NCBI GenBank assembly: GCA_937949745.1
Contig: CALECM010000098.1
Coordinates: 1-42,580, forward strand
Source: an uncultured Bacteroidales bacterium
Lineage (GTDB): Bacteria; Bacteroidota; Bacteroidia; Bacteroidales; WCHB1-69
Direction: 5' to 3'
Length of the DNA: 42,580 nucleotides
The position numbers and the translations under genes are program-made. The notes under the pieces are model-generated. The model did no database searches. It was not told where the DNA came from and was given only the letters and a program-made list of their open reading frames with translations. Each line of letters opens with the position of its first letter. The stretch's first letter is position 1. This document shows positions 7,231-16,448 of the stretch, piece by piece.

Positions 7231-9637
7231 GAAACGTCATTCTTCCTGTCTGCTTTTACTTTTACCGCTAATTTTATTTTTTTCGGCCTGCAGCTCGACC
7301 AAAAATTTAAAAGAGAACGAGTACATGCTGAGTAAAAATACGGTCAGGATGGAAGATACGAAAGGGAGCCAGTTCGATAACCTGATCTATCTTGTACGAC
7401 CCGAGACCAATAAAAAATTTATCGGCATATTCAATCTCAAAACAGCTGCTTACGCTTCTCATCAGCCTAAAATAGACCGGAAGACCGGAGAGATCAAGGA
7501 TTCCAGGTTTAACCGTTGGATGCGGGAATCTATCGGGGAGCCCCCGGTTTTACTCGACTCGACCCAGATCGAAAATTCTATGGACCAGATATTACTGGCT
7601 ATGAGAAAAATGGGTTATTTCGACGCCGCAATCCATGCCGATGTGGTTCACAGGGAAAACAATCCGAAGAAAGTACAGGTCAATTACCACGTAACCGCCA
7701 ATCCTCCCTACTTCATCAGGGAAGTGAATTACCATGTCTCCATTCCGGAGTTCAGGAAGATCATTTTGCTGGATAGCGCCAACAGGCTCTTCAGGGAAGG
7801 GGATCAGTATAATGAGAATACCATTGTAGACGAAAGGAACCGCATCGCCAACCTTATAAGAAACCAGGGCTACTATTATGTGACCAACTCCATTATCACC
7901 ATGGAAATCGACACTTTTGACGCCAGTGGCATACGGGATAAGAAAGGACGGAAAACCTTATCGGTTGATATACAGGTGAATTTTAACGATATAAGATCCG
8001 AGGAGTTGCGGGAACGGATGTTGTACCGGTACCGGTTCGATAAAGTATTTATTTACACCAACTATAATATACAGGATGAATTAAGCACGGAAGTCGATAC
8101 CGTACTTTTCCGTTCTTACCGGAATAAAAAAGATTCCCCCCTGTATTATTTTATTTCACCCCGGAAAGTTTACGCGGATAATAAAAAAGATAAAATATTC
8201 AAGGATTTTAAATATAAAACCCTGACCGATGTGATCTACACCAAGAAAGGCTGGCTCTATTCCCAGTCTTCTTATGACAGATCTTACCGCCGGTTGAATG
8301 ACCTGAGGAATTTTAATATCATCAATATAGAATTCCTCGAGAATATTTCTCAACGGGATTCCATACTCAGAAACGGGATCCTCGATGTGAGATACAAACT
8401 GACACGGAGCAAATTACATTCCATCGCAACCGAGTTGAATGTGCGGTCGGACAAGTCGAGTCTCTCCTTCACCTACGCCAATAAGAACCTTTTCAAGGGT
8501 GCGGAACGCCTGACCGTCAATTTATACGGGAGCGTATCTTATTACAACTGGCTGAAAAAAGATGTGGAAACCATTTTTTACGGAGACCTCGGGGGATCTA
8601 TCTCCCTGGAATTTCCCCGGTTATTTATATTTAAACAAACCCAACGGATCGAAGCTTTGCGTTATAGCACCTCTATTACTTTCGGCGCTAATTACTCCTG
8701 GCTTTTCGCCCGTCTGATGATGAACGCCGGTATGACCTATAACTGGAGCCCCAACTATAACATTTCCCATTCGCTCTCCCCTATCATGATCAGTACGATC
8801 GACACTTCGCAAAGGACGATCCGGTCTACGGCAAATTACCCCGAAAGTTACCGGCGAAAATTCGATAAGAATATTCTTTTCAGTCTGAAATATACCTTTA
8901 ATTATCTCGTCCCCACCCCGGGAACAAACCATAACCTGCGTTTTACGGTCGATCTCGAATCTTCGGGCATGCTTTTAACCGGACTCAATTCACTGTTCAA
9001 TAAAATAAACCGGCATGATAACGTATGGGAAATTGCCGGATACAATTATGCAACATACGAAATCGCGGAATTTAACCTGCGGTACAATTATATTTTTAAC
9101 AAGAATAATTCCATTGCTTCCAGGTTTAACATCGGGATCGCGGTGCCTTTTTTCCATTCCAGGACCATTCCTTTCGAGAAAAGTTTTTACCTGGGAGGTG
9201 CCAACAGCATGAGGGCGTGGGGCTTTAGGGCTCTCGGACCGGGAAGTTATTATTCTTCCAATTACATTGAGCGTACCGGCGACCTTAAACTGGAAATGAA
9301 CCTCGAATACCGCGGAACCATATATAAGAGTTTTAAATACGGGATCTTCGTCGACATGGGTAATATCTGGTTATTACGGGAACATGAGGATATGCCGCGC
9401 GCCGACTTCAAATGGGGCCGCTTTTACAAAGAGATCGGTATCGGGGTGGGTGTCGGTTTACGACTCGACTTCAATTTCTTTTTATTACGGCTCGATTATG
9501 GCGTTCCCATCTATAATCCGTCAATGCCGGAAGCGGACAAATACTGGATCAACAGCCGGTGGCTGGAGAAACGGGAAAACGGCAGGTTATGGAATTGGGG
9601 ACAGGGATTTCAATTTGCTATAGGACATGCTTTCTAA
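7205..9637 (+). CDS. BamA/TamA-superfamily outer-membrane lipoprotein (TamL-like)
   Basis: The 810-residue protein has a lipoprotein signal peptide (KKRHSS, hydrophobic run, lipobox FSAC with Cys29), POTRA-like repeats (about 150-380; PPYFIREVNYHV then NRIANLIRNQGYYYV) and a C-terminal 16-strand-type barrel. The barrel holds FYLGGANSMRAWGFRALGPG, corresponding to the BamA/TpsB loop-6 region, and it ends in a phenylalanine, as barrels do. A lipid-anchored BamA relative is the hallmark of TamL in Bacteroidota, where it works with TamB; no tamB lies in this window. The ATG at 7205 is the only start that keeps the signal peptide. The start overlaps the lolA-like gene by 26 bases and the end overlaps the helicase gene by 11. 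Confidence 0.85.
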   Translation: MPRSTICVKKRHSSCLLLLLPLILFFSACSSTKNLKENEYMLSKNTVRMEDTKGSQFDNLIYLVRPETNKKFIGIFNLKTAAYASHQPKIDRKTGEIKDSRFNRWMRESIGEPPVLLDSTQIENSMDQILLAMRKMGYFDAAIHADVVHRENNPKKVQVNYHVTANPPYFIREVNYHVSIPEFRKIILLDSANRLFREGDQYNENTIVDERNRIANLIRNQGYYYVTNSIITMEIDTFDASGIRDKKGRKTLSVDIQVNFNDIRSEELRERMLYRYRFDKVFIYTNYNIQDELSTEVDTVLFRSYRNKKDSPLYYFISPRKVYADNKKDKIFKDFKYKTLTDVIYTKKGWLYSQSSYDRSYRRLNDLRNFNIINIEFLENISQRDSILRNGILDVRYKLTRSKLHSIATELNVRSDKSSLSFTYANKNLFKGAERLTVNLYGSVSYYNWLKKDVETIFYGDLGGSISLEFPRLFIFKQTQRIEALRYSTSITFGANYSWLFARLMMNAGMTYNWSPNYNISHSLSPIMISTIDTSQRTIRSTANYPESYRRKFDKNILFSLKYTFNYLVPTPGTNHNLRFTVDLESSGMLLTGLNSLFNKINRHDNVWEIAGYNYATYEIAEFNLRYNYIFNKNNSIASRFNIGIAVPFFHSRTIPFEKSFYLGGANSMRAWGFRALGPGSYYSSNYIERTGDLKLEMNLEYRGTIYKSFKYGIFVDMGNIWLLREHEDMPRADFKWGRFYKEIGIGVGVGLRLDFNFFLLRLDYGVPIYNPSMPEADKYWINSRWLEKRENGRLWNWGQGFQFAIGHAF

Positions 9638-11057
9638 ATCAGAATTCAGCTCGCTTTTCCGTGAGCAAATCCACTTTCCTCCCACAACGGGACAGGAAGA
9701 AGCACTTGAGATGCTCTCTTCTTTCATTTGTGAGAATTCCGAAAATCAACTATTTATCCTTAAGGGATATGCGGGAACCGGAAAAACCACCCTGGTTAGC
9801 GCATTGGTCAAAACCCTGGAAATATACAAGCTTAATACCGTTCTCCTGGCACCCACGGGACGGGCTGCCAAAGTATTCGGGAATTATGCCGGAAAGAAAA
9901 GCTATACCATCCATAAGCATCTGTACCGGATGAAAAACAAGAACGGTATACTCAGTTTTTCACGTAAAGAAAACAAATTCCGGGACACGCTATTCATCGT
10001 GGACGAAGTATCGATGATCTCCGATTCTTCCGCTATGGGCGATCTCTTTTCCCACAGGACCTTATTGGATGACCTCATCCAGTATGTTTATGAAGGAATA
10101 AACTGTAAACTATTATTTATCGGGGATGACGCGCAGCTTCCGCCCGTACACGCAGACGAAAGTCCGGCGTTAAAGGAAGAATATCTTAAACGGAATTTCC
10201 ATCTGGACCTTCAGAGTTATCAATTGACCGAAGTGGTACGCCAGGCGCTCGATTCCGGAATATTATTCAATGCCAACAAACTGAGAAGAAAAATCAGTAT
10301 GGAGGATATGGCCATGCCCATACTGGCACAACCCAATAAAGAAGATTTCCGGCTGATCCACGGCACCGAACTGGAAGAATTGTTAAATTCCTTATATTCC
10401 AGATATGAACACGACGAGATCGTAACGATCACACGTTCCAATAAGCGGGCTTATATTTTTAACCAGGAGATCAGGAACCGGATTCTCTACCGTGAAAACC
10501 GAATCGCCTCCGGAGATTTCCTGATGGCTGTGAAGAATAATTATTACTGGGTGGAAGATGATTCCGAAGTAGGATTTATCGCCAACGGAGATCTTCTGGA
10601 ATTGCTTTCCATTAACAGGCAGGAAGAAATTTACGGGTTCCACTTTGCCGATGTAACGGTAAGGTTATGCGATTACCCCAATCACCCAACCATTGATATC
10701 AAAATCATTCTCGATAGTCTGGAGAGCGATGGCCCTTCCCTGACCAGGGAACAACAATTAGCATTATACCAGGAAATTTCAGTGGATTACGAAAATATAC
10801 CAAATAAAAGGACACGGTACCTGAAAATTAAAAACGATCCTTATCTCAATGCCGTCCAGGTAAAATTCGGCTATTCGCTGACATGCCATAAAACCCAGGG
10901 AGGACAATGGAAAACCGTTCTTATCGATCAGCTTTTCCTGCGGGACGGTCAGGTTGATAAAGAATATCTGAGATGGTTATATACAGCCATTACCCGCGCC
11001 ACGGAACAGGTATACCTGATTAATTTTCCGGAAAACGCATTTGAAAATATACCTTAA
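9627..11057 (+). CDS. RecD/PIF1-like superfamily 1B DNA helicase
   Basis: The 476-residue ATP-dependent helicase has Walker A GYAGTGKTT (47-55), the motif Ia LLAPTGRAAKV, Walker B FIVDEVSMI, motif III FIGDDAQLPPV, VVRQ, and a UvrD_C_2-type C-terminal motif (YSLTCHKTQGGQWKTV, then LYTAITRA). This arrangement is the RecD2/PIF1/Dda group; without long N-terminal domains it resembles the short Bacteroidota proteins annotated as exonuclease V alpha-like. It probably acts alone in repair or replication restart, since no RecB/RecC genes are near. Its ATG lies inside the last codons of the TamL-like gene, indicating co-expression. Confidence 0.88.
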   Translation: MLSKSEFSSLFREQIHFPPTTGQEEALEMLSSFICENSENQLFILKGYAGTGKTTLVSALVKTLEIYKLNTVLLAPTGRAAKVFGNYAGKKSYTIHKHLYRMKNKNGILSFSRKENKFRDTLFIVDEVSMISDSSAMGDLFSHRTLLDDLIQYVYEGINCKLLFIGDDAQLPPVHADESPALKEEYLKRNFHLDLQSYQLTEVVRQALDSGILFNANKLRRKISMEDMAMPILAQPNKEDFRLIHGTELEELLNSLYSRYEHDEIVTITRSNKRAYIFNQEIRNRILYRENRIASGDFLMAVKNNYYWVEDDSEVGFIANGDLLELLSINRQEEIYGFHFADVTVRLCDYPNHPTIDIKIILDSLESDGPSLTREQQLALYQEISVDYENIPNKRTRYLKIKNDPYLNAVQVKFGYSLTCHKTQGGQWKTVLIDQLFLRDGQVDKEYLRWLYTAITRATEQVYLINFPENAFENIP

Positions 11058-11065
11058 TACAATAT

Positions 11066-12364
11066 TTATTCCTCCGGTAAAATAGCCGTATCCCCGGTTT
11101 CTCTCTCTTTGTTATCTGAAGAAAACGGAGAATATATCATACGATAGCAAAGAAGCGCGGAAAAGAGGGCGATGAAGTCACAGCCCGCACGTCGTTCCAG
11201 CATCGATTCCACCATCAAATTCAACAGGATAATGACAAAGAAGGCGATATATAGCACATCTTTTCTTTTAACCGCCAATCCGAGAGGTAGTAACATATAA
11301 GCCAATAAAGATAAAATGCCCAATATACCCAGAGAAAGAAAAGTTTGTAAGTATTGATTATGTGAATTGAGGCTTTTCTGATAAATATAGGTATAACCTT
11401 TTTCCTGATAGGCCTGGTTAAGGGTTTCCTGTACGGCTCCCGGTCCAACGCCAAAAGGAAGATGGTCAAGTGCAAGTTCCCAGGATAATTCCCAGACTTT
11501 AAGGCGTTGCTGGGTGCCGCCTTTGGGATTATCATCAGTACTCTCATCCAGAGAGTGTAACGCAGTTCCTATCCGGTTAACGGATGACGGCATGATGAGC
11601 ACAACCAGGCCGGCTACCGCAATAAAGGCGCCCAGGAAAGCGATAGAAAGCACCCAACGTTTCTTTTTCAGGTTAATCAACCATAATCCCAGTAAAAGGA
11701 TAATAGCAATAAAAGCCAGTAATCCTGCCTTGGATTGAAGGAGAAATATATATAGAGTGAATAAAATCAGTCCGCCCCACAATAATCTCCTGGCTATCTT
11801 ACCTGTATAAACCCGGTTAATAAATAACAGGTAGAATGTTACGGCAAAAGCCACACAGGTATAGAGCGACTGGTAAGAAGGATGCATATGATGGGATAAA
11901 CCGGCATAAAAGAAAGAAGTAATACTATGGGTAGAGAAAAAATCCACAGTGGAAATACCGAGATTGACCAGGATTACAAGAGACAGGGAAAAAAGAAAAA
12001 AATAAAATAGGTAGTTGATCCGTTTACGCGTCATCAGGGAAGGATCGACAGTGAAAAATAACAGCGGAGCGACCAGCAGCCATGTCTTTCCTTCTATTTC
12101 GGATAAACCGCCTTTAAGATCAGGCGTATAGATAAGTCCTATGAGATGTAGTAAATAGAATGCAATAAAAACAATGAAGAAGAGAAGATGATAAGGCTGT
12201 TTCAGTCTTTGCCGTTTCTTTTTCCATTGTCCTTCCAGCAGCCATACAATAAAAATAACCATACCGATGGGCAGCATCAAAAAAGAAGTTACCGGCAGGC
12301 TTACCATAGCCAGCAATAACAATATATACTGGATATTAAAATACAGTGAATTCTTTTCGAGCAT
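11066..12364 (-). CDS. O-antigen ligase / Wzy-type polymerase
   Basis: The 432-residue integral inner-membrane protein has about eleven hydrophobic segments and one large periplasmic loop. The loop holds the Wzy_C/WaaL signature region (LKVWELSWELALDHLPFGVGPG, then LNSHNQYLQTFLSLGI), with Arg and His positions typical of the family. It would either polymerise repeat units or ligate polysaccharide to lipid A-core; sequence alone cannot separate WaaL from Wzy. As the last gene of the polysaccharide cluster, with its stop 8 bases from the convergent helicase gene, it completes the export and assembly set with the Wzx-type flippase at the other end. Confidence 0.85.
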   Translation of the reverse strand: MLEKNSLYFNIQYILLLLAMVSLPVTSFLMLPIGMVIFIVWLLEGQWKKKRQRLKQPYHLLFFIVFIAFYLLHLIGLIYTPDLKGGLSEIEGKTWLLVAPLLFFTVDPSLMTRKRINYLFYFFLFSLSLVILVNLGISTVDFFSTHSITSFFYAGLSHHMHPSYQSLYTCVAFAVTFYLLFINRVYTGKIARRLLWGGLILFTLYIFLLQSKAGLLAFIAIILLLGLWLINLKKKRWVLSIAFLGAFIAVAGLVVLIMPSSVNRIGTALHSLDESTDDNPKGGTQQRLKVWELSWELALDHLPFGVGPGAVQETLNQAYQEKGYTYIYQKSLNSHNQYLQTFLSLGILGILSLLAYMLLPLGLAVKRKDVLYIAFFVIILLNLMVESMLERRAGCDFIALFSALLCYRMIYSPFSSDNKERETGDTAILPEE

Positions 12365-12374
12365 CAGGATTGCA

Positions 12375-13388
12375 TTATCTTGTTAACGTACTCATTTTAC
12401 GGTTGGGCTGACCGTGGTTGATGAGGAAATCCCCAATACCGTTCGCGTATCCGAATCCATAACTGATATGCAATATAATAAAAGAATAGACCACTTTGAA
12501 GCGTGACCGTAAACTCATTTTTTGCTTGAAGGAAAATGCAAAACCGGTGATAAGGTATATAAGCAAAACGGAGAAATAGACGATAGCCACAACCGGGGAA
12601 AAGAGCGACCATACCAATCCCGCAAAGAGAAAAATAACAAAAAGAAAAGGCACGGTTTGCCGGAAGGTGGTAATTTTCCGATGCTTTTTATTGACATATA
12701 TTTTCCAGTATCCATATTGGTAATACTGGTTGAAAAGATTGGTGAAGCTGGCCCTCACCGCATAATAAGATTTGATATCTTTGGATAAATATATCTTATA
12801 TCCGGCCTCGGTCAAACGGAAATTAAATTCATCATCCTGGTTCCGGACCAGATTGGTATCAAAATAACCTATTTTATCAAATACTTCCCGGCGATAAGCC
12901 CCGAAAGGCACCGTATCCACAAAACCTTCCCTGGCTCCCGTCCGGAAATAAGCCGTACCTACTCCAAAAGGCTGGGACATGGCAAAGCCGATAATCTTGG
13001 AGTCTTCATTCTCATATATATTCTCCAATATTCCGCCTACGCATCCGATTTCCTCATTCTTGTCGAGATGTAATACACACTGGTCGATAAAATCAGGAGC
13101 GATATAACTGTGGGCACCCAATATAATGACGATATCACTATGGTTATGCTTGATCCCGAGATTCAAAGCGTAGGGTGTGGTCAAACGTTCATTGCGGAGA
13201 CACGTAATAAAAGGATATTTATTCTCATAATCCGTAATAATATCCTGTGTTTTATCCTTACTATTGCCGTCGCAGACCAATACGGATAAATATTCTTTAG
13301 GATATGTGGACCTGATTATGGAATCCAGACAATTCCCTATATACTTTTCTTCATTACGGGAAGGAATTACGATCGAAACAGTCTTCAT
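12375..13388 (-). CDS. Membrane-anchored family 2 glycosyltransferase (ExoA-like)
   Basis: This is a GT-A fold transferase: VSIVIPSRNEEKYIGNCLDSI at the start, the nucleotide-binding VLVCDGNSKDKTQDI, a DxD-like stretch replaced by HSDIVIILGAHSYI, and NQDDEFNFRLTEAGYKI (ED/QxxE-type catalytic region). Three or four hydrophobic segments follow (about 245-320). It resembles succinoglycan ExoA-type transferases, which use NDP-sugars on a lipid-linked acceptor. I use the ATG at 13388 (337 residues); a TTG at 13409 would add seven unlikely residues. The gene follows a 95-base gap with its own -7 element and precedes the ligase by 10 bases. Confidence 0.87.
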   Translation of the reverse strand: MKTVSIVIPSRNEEKYIGNCLDSIIRSTYPKEYLSVLVCDGNSKDKTQDIITDYENKYPFITCLRNERLTTPYALNLGIKHNHSDIVIILGAHSYIAPDFIDQCVLHLDKNEEIGCVGGILENIYENEDSKIIGFAMSQPFGVGTAYFRTGAREGFVDTVPFGAYRREVFDKIGYFDTNLVRNQDDEFNFRLTEAGYKIYLSKDIKSYYAVRASFTNLFNQYYQYGYWKIYVNKKHRKITTFRQTVPFLFVIFLFAGLVWSLFSPVVAIVYFSVLLIYLITGFAFSFKQKMSLRSRFKVVYSFIILHISYGFGYANGIGDFLINHGQPNRKMSTLTR

Positions 13389-13406
13389 TCTTCTACAAAA
13401 AGAGCG

Positions 13407-13414
13407 CAAAAATA
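13407..13414 (-). promoter_or_regulatory. Probable internal promoter (-7 element) in the polysaccharide cluster
   Basis: On the minus strand this reads TATTTTTG, a perfect TAnnTTTG, 18 bases before the GT2 ATG at 13388. The 95-base gap is the largest in the cluster, so the last two genes may be expressed separately from the rest. No good -33 box. Confidence 0.4.
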
Positions 13415-13483
13415 GTCTATTTTTTTAAACCTGCTGCAGAAAGCCGGCATATATTTAAACGCTTGGTTTTAAAACACTATTGT

Positions 13484-14167
13484 TCACCTATTTCCGAAAA
13501 AATGTGAAAGGTCATGGGAATAGGTAATTTTTATATTGGTAGGATCGCCTTTTATAACATGGATAGGCTCATCCGGAAGATAACGAAAAACAACATTGCT
13601 GTCGTCAGTTACGGCAAATTGAGGATCCTGTACCGCTAATCCGAAAGCTTTCCGGATCGTATTTAAGTGGAAAGCCTGCGGCGTTTGGGCATTCCAGACT
13701 AAAGAACGGTCGGGAATTTTACGGATAATCCGGTCTTCAACTTCCAGAACCGTGTCAGTAGAAGGAACGGCTACCACTACCGCTTTATAATCGTCGAGAG
13801 CCCTGATCACATCCGATATCACACTACCGGTGATAAAAGGTCTGACCGCATCGTGGATCAGTACATGACAATCCTCCTCGGATTGCAGATAATCCAGAAT
13901 CGCCAGGGAAGAGTGGTATCTCTCCCTGCCGCCTTCTACAACGGCTTTTATTTTGGAATAACGACCCTCATCCTGAAGTTCCTGCATCAGGGGAATATAA
14001 CGAGGTTGGACCGCAAGGATGATCTCATCAATCTGATCGTGTTCCTGAAAAACGTCCAACGTATATTCGATCAGCATTTTGCTATGTATAGGGGCAAATT
14101 GCTTGGGTTGATCTGTGGAGAATCTTCTCCCCTCTCCCGCTGCCAGCAGTACGGCAATATTCTTCAT
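13484..14167 (-). CDS. ispD: IspD/TarI-family cytidylyltransferase
   Basis: The 227-residue enzyme transfers CMP from CTP to a polyol phosphate. Its motifs are LLAAGEGRRFSTDQPKQF (CTP-binding loop), VVEGGRERYHS, IHDAVRPF, NAQTPQAF, TDDSNV and VIKGDPTNIKITYSHDL. All would serve IspD (2-C-methylerythritol 4-phosphate, isoprenoid pathway). The HDAVRPF and KGDPTNIKIT forms and the position inside a polysaccharide cluster also fit TarI-type enzymes making CDP-ribitol, but no TarJ-like reductase gene is nearby. The enzyme family is secure; the substrate is not. The gene lies 14 bases after wecB. Confidence 0.85.
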   Translation of the reverse strand: MKNIAVLLAAGEGRRFSTDQPKQFAPIHSKMLIEYTLDVFQEHDQIDEIILAVQPRYIPLMQELQDEGRYSKIKAVVEGGRERYHSSLAILDYLQSEEDCHVLIHDAVRPFITGSVISDVIRALDDYKAVVVAVPSTDTVLEVEDRIIRKIPDRSLVWNAQTPQAFHLNTIRKAFGLAVQDPQFAVTDDSNVVFRYLPDEPIHVIKGDPTNIKITYSHDLSHFFGNR

Positions 14168-14181
14168 TATCGTTATGTTTT

Positions 14182-15255
14182 TTACATTCGTCGCAATAAT
14201 TCTTCCGCAATCTTTTCCGCCGCTTTTCCGTCACCATACAATTTCTCTTTGAACGCTGAATTATTTTGGGTTGAAAATCGTACAAAAGCATCCGTTATTT
14301 TTTTGGCATCGCTTCCGCCCAGAATATTAACTCCACGATCCACAAGTTCCGTCCACTCCGTTTCATTGCGAAGGGTAATACAATTTTTTTCAAAAAAATA
14401 GGCCTCTTTCTGTAAGCCGCCGCTATCGGTGATCACCATACGGGTATGGTTCAACAGCCAAACCATTTCCAGATAGCCGACGGGCGGAATAAAATTTACA
14501 GGACTATGAGCCATGTCATAACCGGTATCTTCTAAAGTTTGTTTCGTACGGGGATGCAGAGGAAAAACAATTTCAAAATGCCGGGACAAAGATTCCAAAG
14601 CCTGAAATATATTCTTCAGTTTATCCGGATCATCAGTATTTTCCGCACGGTGCACCGTACAAAGTATGAAATGCCCGGGTATATCAATATCCGGTTTTCG
14701 TTGTCTTGTGGAGAATAAATTCGCGGCATCCTGCATTACATCACCCACATTCAGGTACTCGACCGGAAGGTGGGAAAAACCTTCCCGTTCAAGATTGGCC
14801 ACAGCTTTATCCGTGGGACAAAATAACAGGTCGCTGATCCGGTCGGTGACAACCCGGTTTACTTCCTCCGGCATCGCCATATTCCAGGATCGCAACCCGG
14901 CTTCCACATGGGCTACTTTCAGGTGCATTTTCCTGGCTGTCAAAGCGCCTGCCAGGGTCGAATTGGTATCTCCGTAGACCAAAACCCAATCCGGTTTCTC
15001 GATCTGAAAAACGGTTTCCATTTTCTCCATCATCCTGCCGGTCATGGTCGCATGATCCACGGCATGAATACCCAGGTTATACGTAGGTTCCGGAATTTCA
15101 AGCTCTTCAAAAAAAAGAGCTGACATCAGAGGATCGAAATGTTGCCCGGTATGGACCATCATTTCTTCTATTCCGGCATGTGCCCTTAAAGCCCGGCTGA
15201 CCACCGAAGCTTTTACAAACTGGGGCCTGGCGCCTACAATGGTGATGATTTTCAT
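14182..15255 (-). CDS. wecB: UDP-N-acetylglucosamine 2-epimerase (non-hydrolysing)
   Basis: The 357-residue enzyme converts UDP-GlcNAc to UDP-ManNAc, a precursor for surface polysaccharides. Family marks: VGARPQFVKASVVSRAL, TGQHFDPLMSALFFEEL, VYGDTNSTLAGALTA, HVEAGLRSWNMAMPEEVNR, ISDLLFCPTDKAVANL, CTVHRAENTD and VITDSGGLQKEAYF near the C-terminus. Length and motif order are normal. No UDP-ManNAc dehydrogenase (WecC) lies in the window, so the product is probably used as ManNAc itself, or the dehydrogenase is elsewhere. Confidence 0.94.
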   Translation of the reverse strand: MKIITIVGARPQFVKASVVSRALRAHAGIEEMMVHTGQHFDPLMSALFFEELEIPEPTYNLGIHAVDHATMTGRMMEKMETVFQIEKPDWVLVYGDTNSTLAGALTARKMHLKVAHVEAGLRSWNMAMPEEVNRVVTDRISDLLFCPTDKAVANLEREGFSHLPVEYLNVGDVMQDAANLFSTRQRKPDIDIPGHFILCTVHRAENTDDPDKLKNIFQALESLSRHFEIVFPLHPRTKQTLEDTGYDMAHSPVNFIPPVGYLEMVWLLNHTRMVITDSGGLQKEAYFFEKNCITLRNETEWTELVDRGVNILGGSDAKKITDAFVRFSTQNNSAFKEKLYGDGKAAEKIAEELLRRM

Positions 15256-15302
15256 ATCGTATTATTTTAGATTCGCATAAAATCCTGAATATTAAAACCT
15301 CT

Positions 15303-16433
15303 TCATGACCTTTCATAGATCTCCCTGTATCTTTCCGCTATATTCTCCCAACGGTAAGCATCGAACGATAGGGTTCCGATATTCCCGGCCAGGACCTCAT
15401 ATTCCTCCATTACCCGCCGGATATTCGACGCGAGGTCACGACTGTTACCCAAAACAGCGCCGTAACCCACGAAACCTTCATCAAATATCCCGTCAAAACC
15501 GCTATTCCGGGCATATACGAGAGGAAGGCCCTGTGTCAGGGCTTCCAGGTACACCAGTCCAAAAGTTTCACGGGAAACCATGGCAAAAATATCATGCCGC
15601 CGGTATATTTCCATCAGAACTTCCCGGTCAGTAACCCTGCCGGTCATGGTGATCCATTCCGGATGTTTTTCAGCCATTATCTTCACCTCTTTTTGACGGT
15701 TTCCTCCTCCTCCCGCCAAGGTAAGGGTAAGATCAGGGTGATCAGTCCGTAAAAGCTCGCAACTCCTGATCAATACGGGAACGTTTTTACAATCTTCAAA
15801 ATTTCCCACATATAGTATGGAGGAAGGGGTTTTAACCGGTTTTTTCCGGTTGATATGCGTGTGCCAGAACGGATCCATTCCATTAGGAATAACGACAGAA
15901 TTCGTTTGGATATAGTCTTTCATATCCCGCAATACCGGCGACTGAAGCGCCATTTGGCGGGCGTTGGGAGTGATAAAAATAATCCGGCGGGCTTCGCGTA
16001 AGATCTTTTTACCCAAATTCCATAAATGCGGCATTTTCCTGAGATAGAAAAAAAGATCGCTGCTTCTTACGGCCACGATATAAGGGATCGCATGTTTCCG
16101 GTATATTTCCAATGCGACGGCTCCTTCTGAAAAAAGCGTGGCGGCATGGATAATGTTAATACCGGATAAATCGATTTCCCGGTTGATCATATCATATTTG
16201 GTCCGAATTTTATACGGAAAAAAATATTTATATGCCGGATGAGAACCTTCCAAAGGGGTCACAATACTCTTGTACCGGATATCACCATAACCGAAACGCA
16301 AATCTTTCATGGCTTTGTTCCGGCGTTCTACCGTGAAAACTGTCATATCCATTCCCTGCACAGCCAAGGCCTCAGCCAAATGATGATGAACGCTGCTGGT
16401 AAGATAATCCTCCGCTATATACAAACACTTCAC
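15303..16433 (-). CDS. Family 4 glycosyltransferase
   Basis: The 376-residue GT-B enzyme has an N-terminal Rossmann-like half beginning KCLYIAEDYLTSSVHHHLAEAL. Its C-terminal donor-binding half shows SILYVGNFEDCKNVPVLIRSCELL, LTLAGGGG, MTGRVTDREVLMEIYRRHDIFAMVSRETFGLVYLEALTQGLPLVYA, i.e. the EX7E-type motif of GT4 (E of ETFG and E of LEALTQG). It would transfer a sugar from an NDP donor, retaining configuration; the sugar is unknown. The start codon is GTG at 16433; no ATG fits better. The 47-base gap to wecB and 15-base gap from the upstream GT2 fit one operon. Confidence 0.9.
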   Translation of the reverse strand: MKCLYIAEDYLTSSVHHHLAEALAVQGMDMTVFTVERRNKAMKDLRFGYGDIRYKSIVTPLEGSHPAYKYFFPYKIRTKYDMINREIDLSGINIIHAATLFSEGAVALEIYRKHAIPYIVAVRSSDLFFYLRKMPHLWNLGKKILREARRIIFITPNARQMALQSPVLRDMKDYIQTNSVVIPNGMDPFWHTHINRKKPVKTPSSILYVGNFEDCKNVPVLIRSCELLRTDHPDLTLTLAGGGGNRQKEVKIMAEKHPEWITMTGRVTDREVLMEIYRRHDIFAMVSRETFGLVYLEALTQGLPLVYARNSGFDGIFDEGFVGYGAVLGNSRDLASNIRRVMEEYEVLAGNIGTLSFDAYRWENIAERYREIYERS

Positions 16434-16448
16434 GAATAAAAGTTTTGT

